64,000 bases of DNA from Leishmania infantum JPCM5 (taxonomy: Eukaryota; Euglenozoa; Kinetoplastea; Trypanosomatida; Trypanosomatidae): the NCBI RefSeq assembly GCF_000002875.2, contig NC_009420.2, positions 2,480,320 to 2,544,319 on the forward strand, read 5' to 3'. A program made the translations under genes and the position numbers. Positions 63,168 through 64,000 of the stretch are shown in pieces (within the stretch, counting starts at the first letter, position 1; each line of letters begins with the position of its first letter). Below the pieces are notes generated by a model that searched no databases, was not told where the DNA came from, and worked only from the letters and a program-made list of their open reading frames with translations.

Positions 63168-64000
63168 AACAATGCATCACAGAACACGAGTCAAGAAGAG
63201 CAGTGTGTGCACCAGGAGAGGAGGGGAGAGGTGGCGCAAGACACACACACACACACTCCACATATCCATACAGCCGCGCGCACGTGCACCAAAAAAAAAA
63301 CGCAAACAGACACAAACCCACACACAGAATGTCATCATCACCCTGACGTGAGGGGTGAGGGAGGGAGTTGAGCAAGGCGAAGCGGGGGAAGAGCATTGAG
63401 CAACTTGTTCTTTTATCTATGATATTTCGCTGTCACTGCTCCCCTACTTGTGCAATCGCGTGAGGGAGACGCGCGCCTGTGACAGAACGACGACGGCGCC
63501 ATAGGAGGCCTACGCAAGGTGAGAGACGAGGGCGTCTCAGAAGAACACACAAAGTCCACAGCTGCCAGGCAGGCAATGACGGAAGAGATGACATTCGTTT
63601 ATGCCATCTAAAATGCGCCCGATAAAAAGGCAAAAAGGACACACACACGCGTAAAAACAAAAAGACACACCGCCACGGAAGAACCTCTATGTTGTGGCAA
63701 AGGCAGAAACCAAAAGGAAAGGGACCCACGTCGGGTGGCTCCTCACGTCACGCCCCCCTGCTGTGAAACTTGTCGTTTATGTGCCTCCTTCTCTTTCTCC
63801 GTTTCTCTCACACGCACGCGCACGCAGGTCAAGTCCTGCATTGTGGCCTCCGTGTGCCCTCCTGCAGGATCCGATTCCCGCGCACGCGCGAGCACACACA
63901 CACACCACACATAAATGAACCCGACTGTTGCCTCTCCCTCTTGTCTCCTTTTCTTTTCGTGCGTCGAAAGCACACCACGAGCAGCGCCACAATCAAAAAT
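62370..64000. other. Spacer to the right edge with CA microsatellite
   Basis: Upstream side of DRC1. Contains a (CA)n tract near 63135-63167 and further CA-rich runs (63241-63257, 63895-63912). A 55-codon protein-like plus-strand patch at 62729-62896 is too short to call. No gene seen. Confidence 0.55.
63135..63167. repeat. (CA)n microsatellite
   Basis: Roughly 16 CA dinucleotides in the spacer upstream of DRC1. Confidence 0.9.

Noticed and set aside
1..64000. tRNA, snoRNA or CRISPR-type features
   Set aside because: I found no tRNA B-box or cloverleaf I could support by eye, no C/D-box cluster, and no spaced direct repeats; a tRNA or snoRNA scan would be needed to exclude single small RNA genes.

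Overview
The window is nuclear DNA of a Leishmania species and corresponds to part of the chromosome 36 equivalent. The evidence is as follows. It is GC-rich. I see 21 protein genes, none with a visible intron, and all are read from the minus strand. Long purine- or pyrimidine-biased, microsatellite-rich spacers separate them. Several proteins are kinetoplastid-specific. The MAP kinase matches Leishmania MPK1 (LMPK) with its TDY activation motif, and it is bracketed by histidine secreted acid phosphatase (SAP) genes, an arrangement known from L. mexicana and relatives. I cannot fix the species. The whole window behaves as one directional polycistronic unit transcribed from right (64 kb) to left (1), so regulation should be mostly post-transcriptional through trans-splicing, polyadenylation and UTRs.

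Layout from left to right: REEP/DP1-like membrane protein (0.7-1.3 kb); COPII coat subunit Sec23 with a prion-like N-terminus (2.5-5.1 kb); CID-like protein (6.3-7.3); putative N-myristoylated protein (7.75-8.3); truncated SAP copy (9.6-10.6); basic low-complexity protein (11.6-13.0); MPK1 (14.6-15.7); a long gene-poor stretch with a degenerate zinc-finger retroelement relic (15.7-21.6); full-length SAP with Ser/Thr octapeptide repeats (21.6-23.6); UFD1 (24.4-25.4); a minus-strand gene relic (about 26.2-28.4); single-pass membrane protein (29.4-31.4); COP9 subunit 4 (32.7-33.9); ESF1 (34.6-36.8); TMEM128-like four-span protein (38.7-39.1); GAF-like coiled-coil protein (40.0-41.8); TFIIIB subunit BDP1 (43.2-44.4); dienelactone hydrolase (46.7-47.4); protein-L-isoaspartate methyltransferase (49.2-50.0); a second, inverted copy of the retroelement relic (50.9-51.2); acyl-CoA-binding-domain protein (52.3-53.3); RG-tailed protein with an apparent post-stop extension (56.65-57.7); two-span kinetoplastid protein (58.6-59.2); and axonemal DRC1 (60.4-62.4).

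The genes are a typical functional mixture rather than a pathway: ER/secretion (REEP, Sec23, SAP, UFD1, TMEM128-like), RNA and ribosome biology (CID, ESF1, BDP1, RG protein), flagellum (DRC1) and signalling (MPK1).

The most interesting signals are three. (1) Two near-identical 880-bp SAP blocks, 13,091 bp apart in direct orientation, enclose MPK1. This is the architecture expected for copy-number change of the MAPK1 locus; one copy lacks the catalytic HD motif and the phosphoglycan-acceptor repeats, and the upstream edge of homology falls at the predicted trans-splice acceptor. (2) An open 79-codon, His/Pro/Tyr/Gly-rich frame lies immediately after tandem UGA stops of the RG-tailed gene, in the same frame. 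(3) A pair of inverted retroelement relics lies 31 kb apart.
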